DNA of 64,000 bases from Streptomyces sp. NBC_01498 (GTDB lineage Bacteria > Actinomycetota > Actinomycetes > Streptomycetales > Streptomycetaceae), in assembly GCF_036327775.1 (NCBI RefSeq), contig NZ_CP109598.1, positions 372,001-436,000 on the forward strand, written 5' to 3'. Positions 63,946-64,000 of this stretch are shown here, one piece after another. The notes under the pieces are model-generated. The model saw only the letters and a program-made list of their open reading frames with translations, had not been told where the DNA came from and did no database searches. The first letter of the stretch is position 1, and every line of letters begins with the position of its first letter. A program made the position numbers and the translations under genes.

Positions 63946-64000
63946 GGACCATCACCCGCCCTTCCTTGTCGTCACCGGGCGCGCCGGGCCGGGGCACGGG
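63926..64000 (-). CDS. C-terminal end of an unidentified gene (partial, runs off the right edge)
   Basis: A minus-strand frame enters at 64000 and stops at TGA 63926-63928; it ends GDDKEGRVMVRVERVR. It overlaps the CDGSH start by 20 nt, so it belongs to the same operon. Too little remains to name it. Confidence 0.6.
   Translation of the reverse strand, partial: PVPRPGAPGDDKEGRVMVRVERVR

Overview
The window is chromosomal DNA from a Streptomyces-type actinomycete. It is very G+C-rich, with strong G/C bias at third codon positions, and has frequent GTG starts, AGGAGG-type ribosome sites and genes overlapping by 4 nt. Its gene content is also characteristic: a tetrahydroxynaphthalene synthase with a P450, a 2-methylisoborneol operon with a family 2B encapsulin, PspAB-HtpX, a DUF574 methyltransferase, DUF5997, and several TetR genes. 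I saw no tRNA, rRNA, CRISPR array, insertion sequence or prophage.

Layout. 1-8194: secreted carbohydrate metabolism. This holds a glycosidase C-terminus, a ThuA/DUF1080/CBM6 protein coupled to a PQQ-type sugar dehydrogenase, and a secreted family 2 glycosidase with an AbfB domain. 8424-14991: two small coupled genes, a second-type NAD+ DNA ligase, a serine hydrolase, a stand-alone HemC paralogue and a secreted protein. 15332-17783: a three-gene overlapping operon resembling the Bacillus RsbQ-RsbP energy-stress sensor plus a STAS anti-anti-sigma factor. 18368-20714: P450 and RppA for polyketide melanin. 20822-28071: a ricin-like lectin, an AraC regulator, an SDR, a Rox-type rifamycin monooxygenase behind a matching 20-bp rifamycin-associated element, a beta-helix protein and a GDSL hydrolase with a probable leaderless promoter.

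28152-37412: a divergent DnaK paralogue, a GH65 phosphorylase and its beta-phosphoglucomutase, an FBP-domain protein divergent from a TetR across a perfect palindrome, alpha-phosphoglucomutase and an aldo/keto reductase. The GH65, beta-PGM and alpha-PGM enzymes together can feed disaccharide-derived glucose phosphates into glycolysis or glycogen. 37503-42980: a DUF574 methyltransferase, a PrsW-like membrane protease, an AHSA1 protein, a LysR effector domain lacking its DNA-binding domain but carrying a basic tail, and DUF5997. 43177-47065: a complete three-component P450 system (ferredoxin, P450, ferredoxin reductase) with a TetR. 47266-51457: a small secreted peptide, a CASTOR/POLLUX-like channel, PspAB and HtpX (envelope stress). 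51874-55411: encapsulin, 2-MIB synthase and GPP methyltransferase. 55806-64000: a threonine dehydratase-like enzyme, CsbD, an NmrA reductase divergent from a TetR over a strong operator, a TetR and an MFS transporter sharing a motif, a second PQQ-type dehydrogenase, and a CDGSH / haem-oxygenase-like oxidase operon cut by the window edge.

Two patterns run through the whole window. Most gene-end junctions carry long, often perfect hairpins, usually without a long U-tract. Short tandem repeats are also common: 6 or 9 bp inside genes, and 8, 9, 10 and 14-15 bp between genes. All functional calls come from reading motifs and remembered families; no database search was run.
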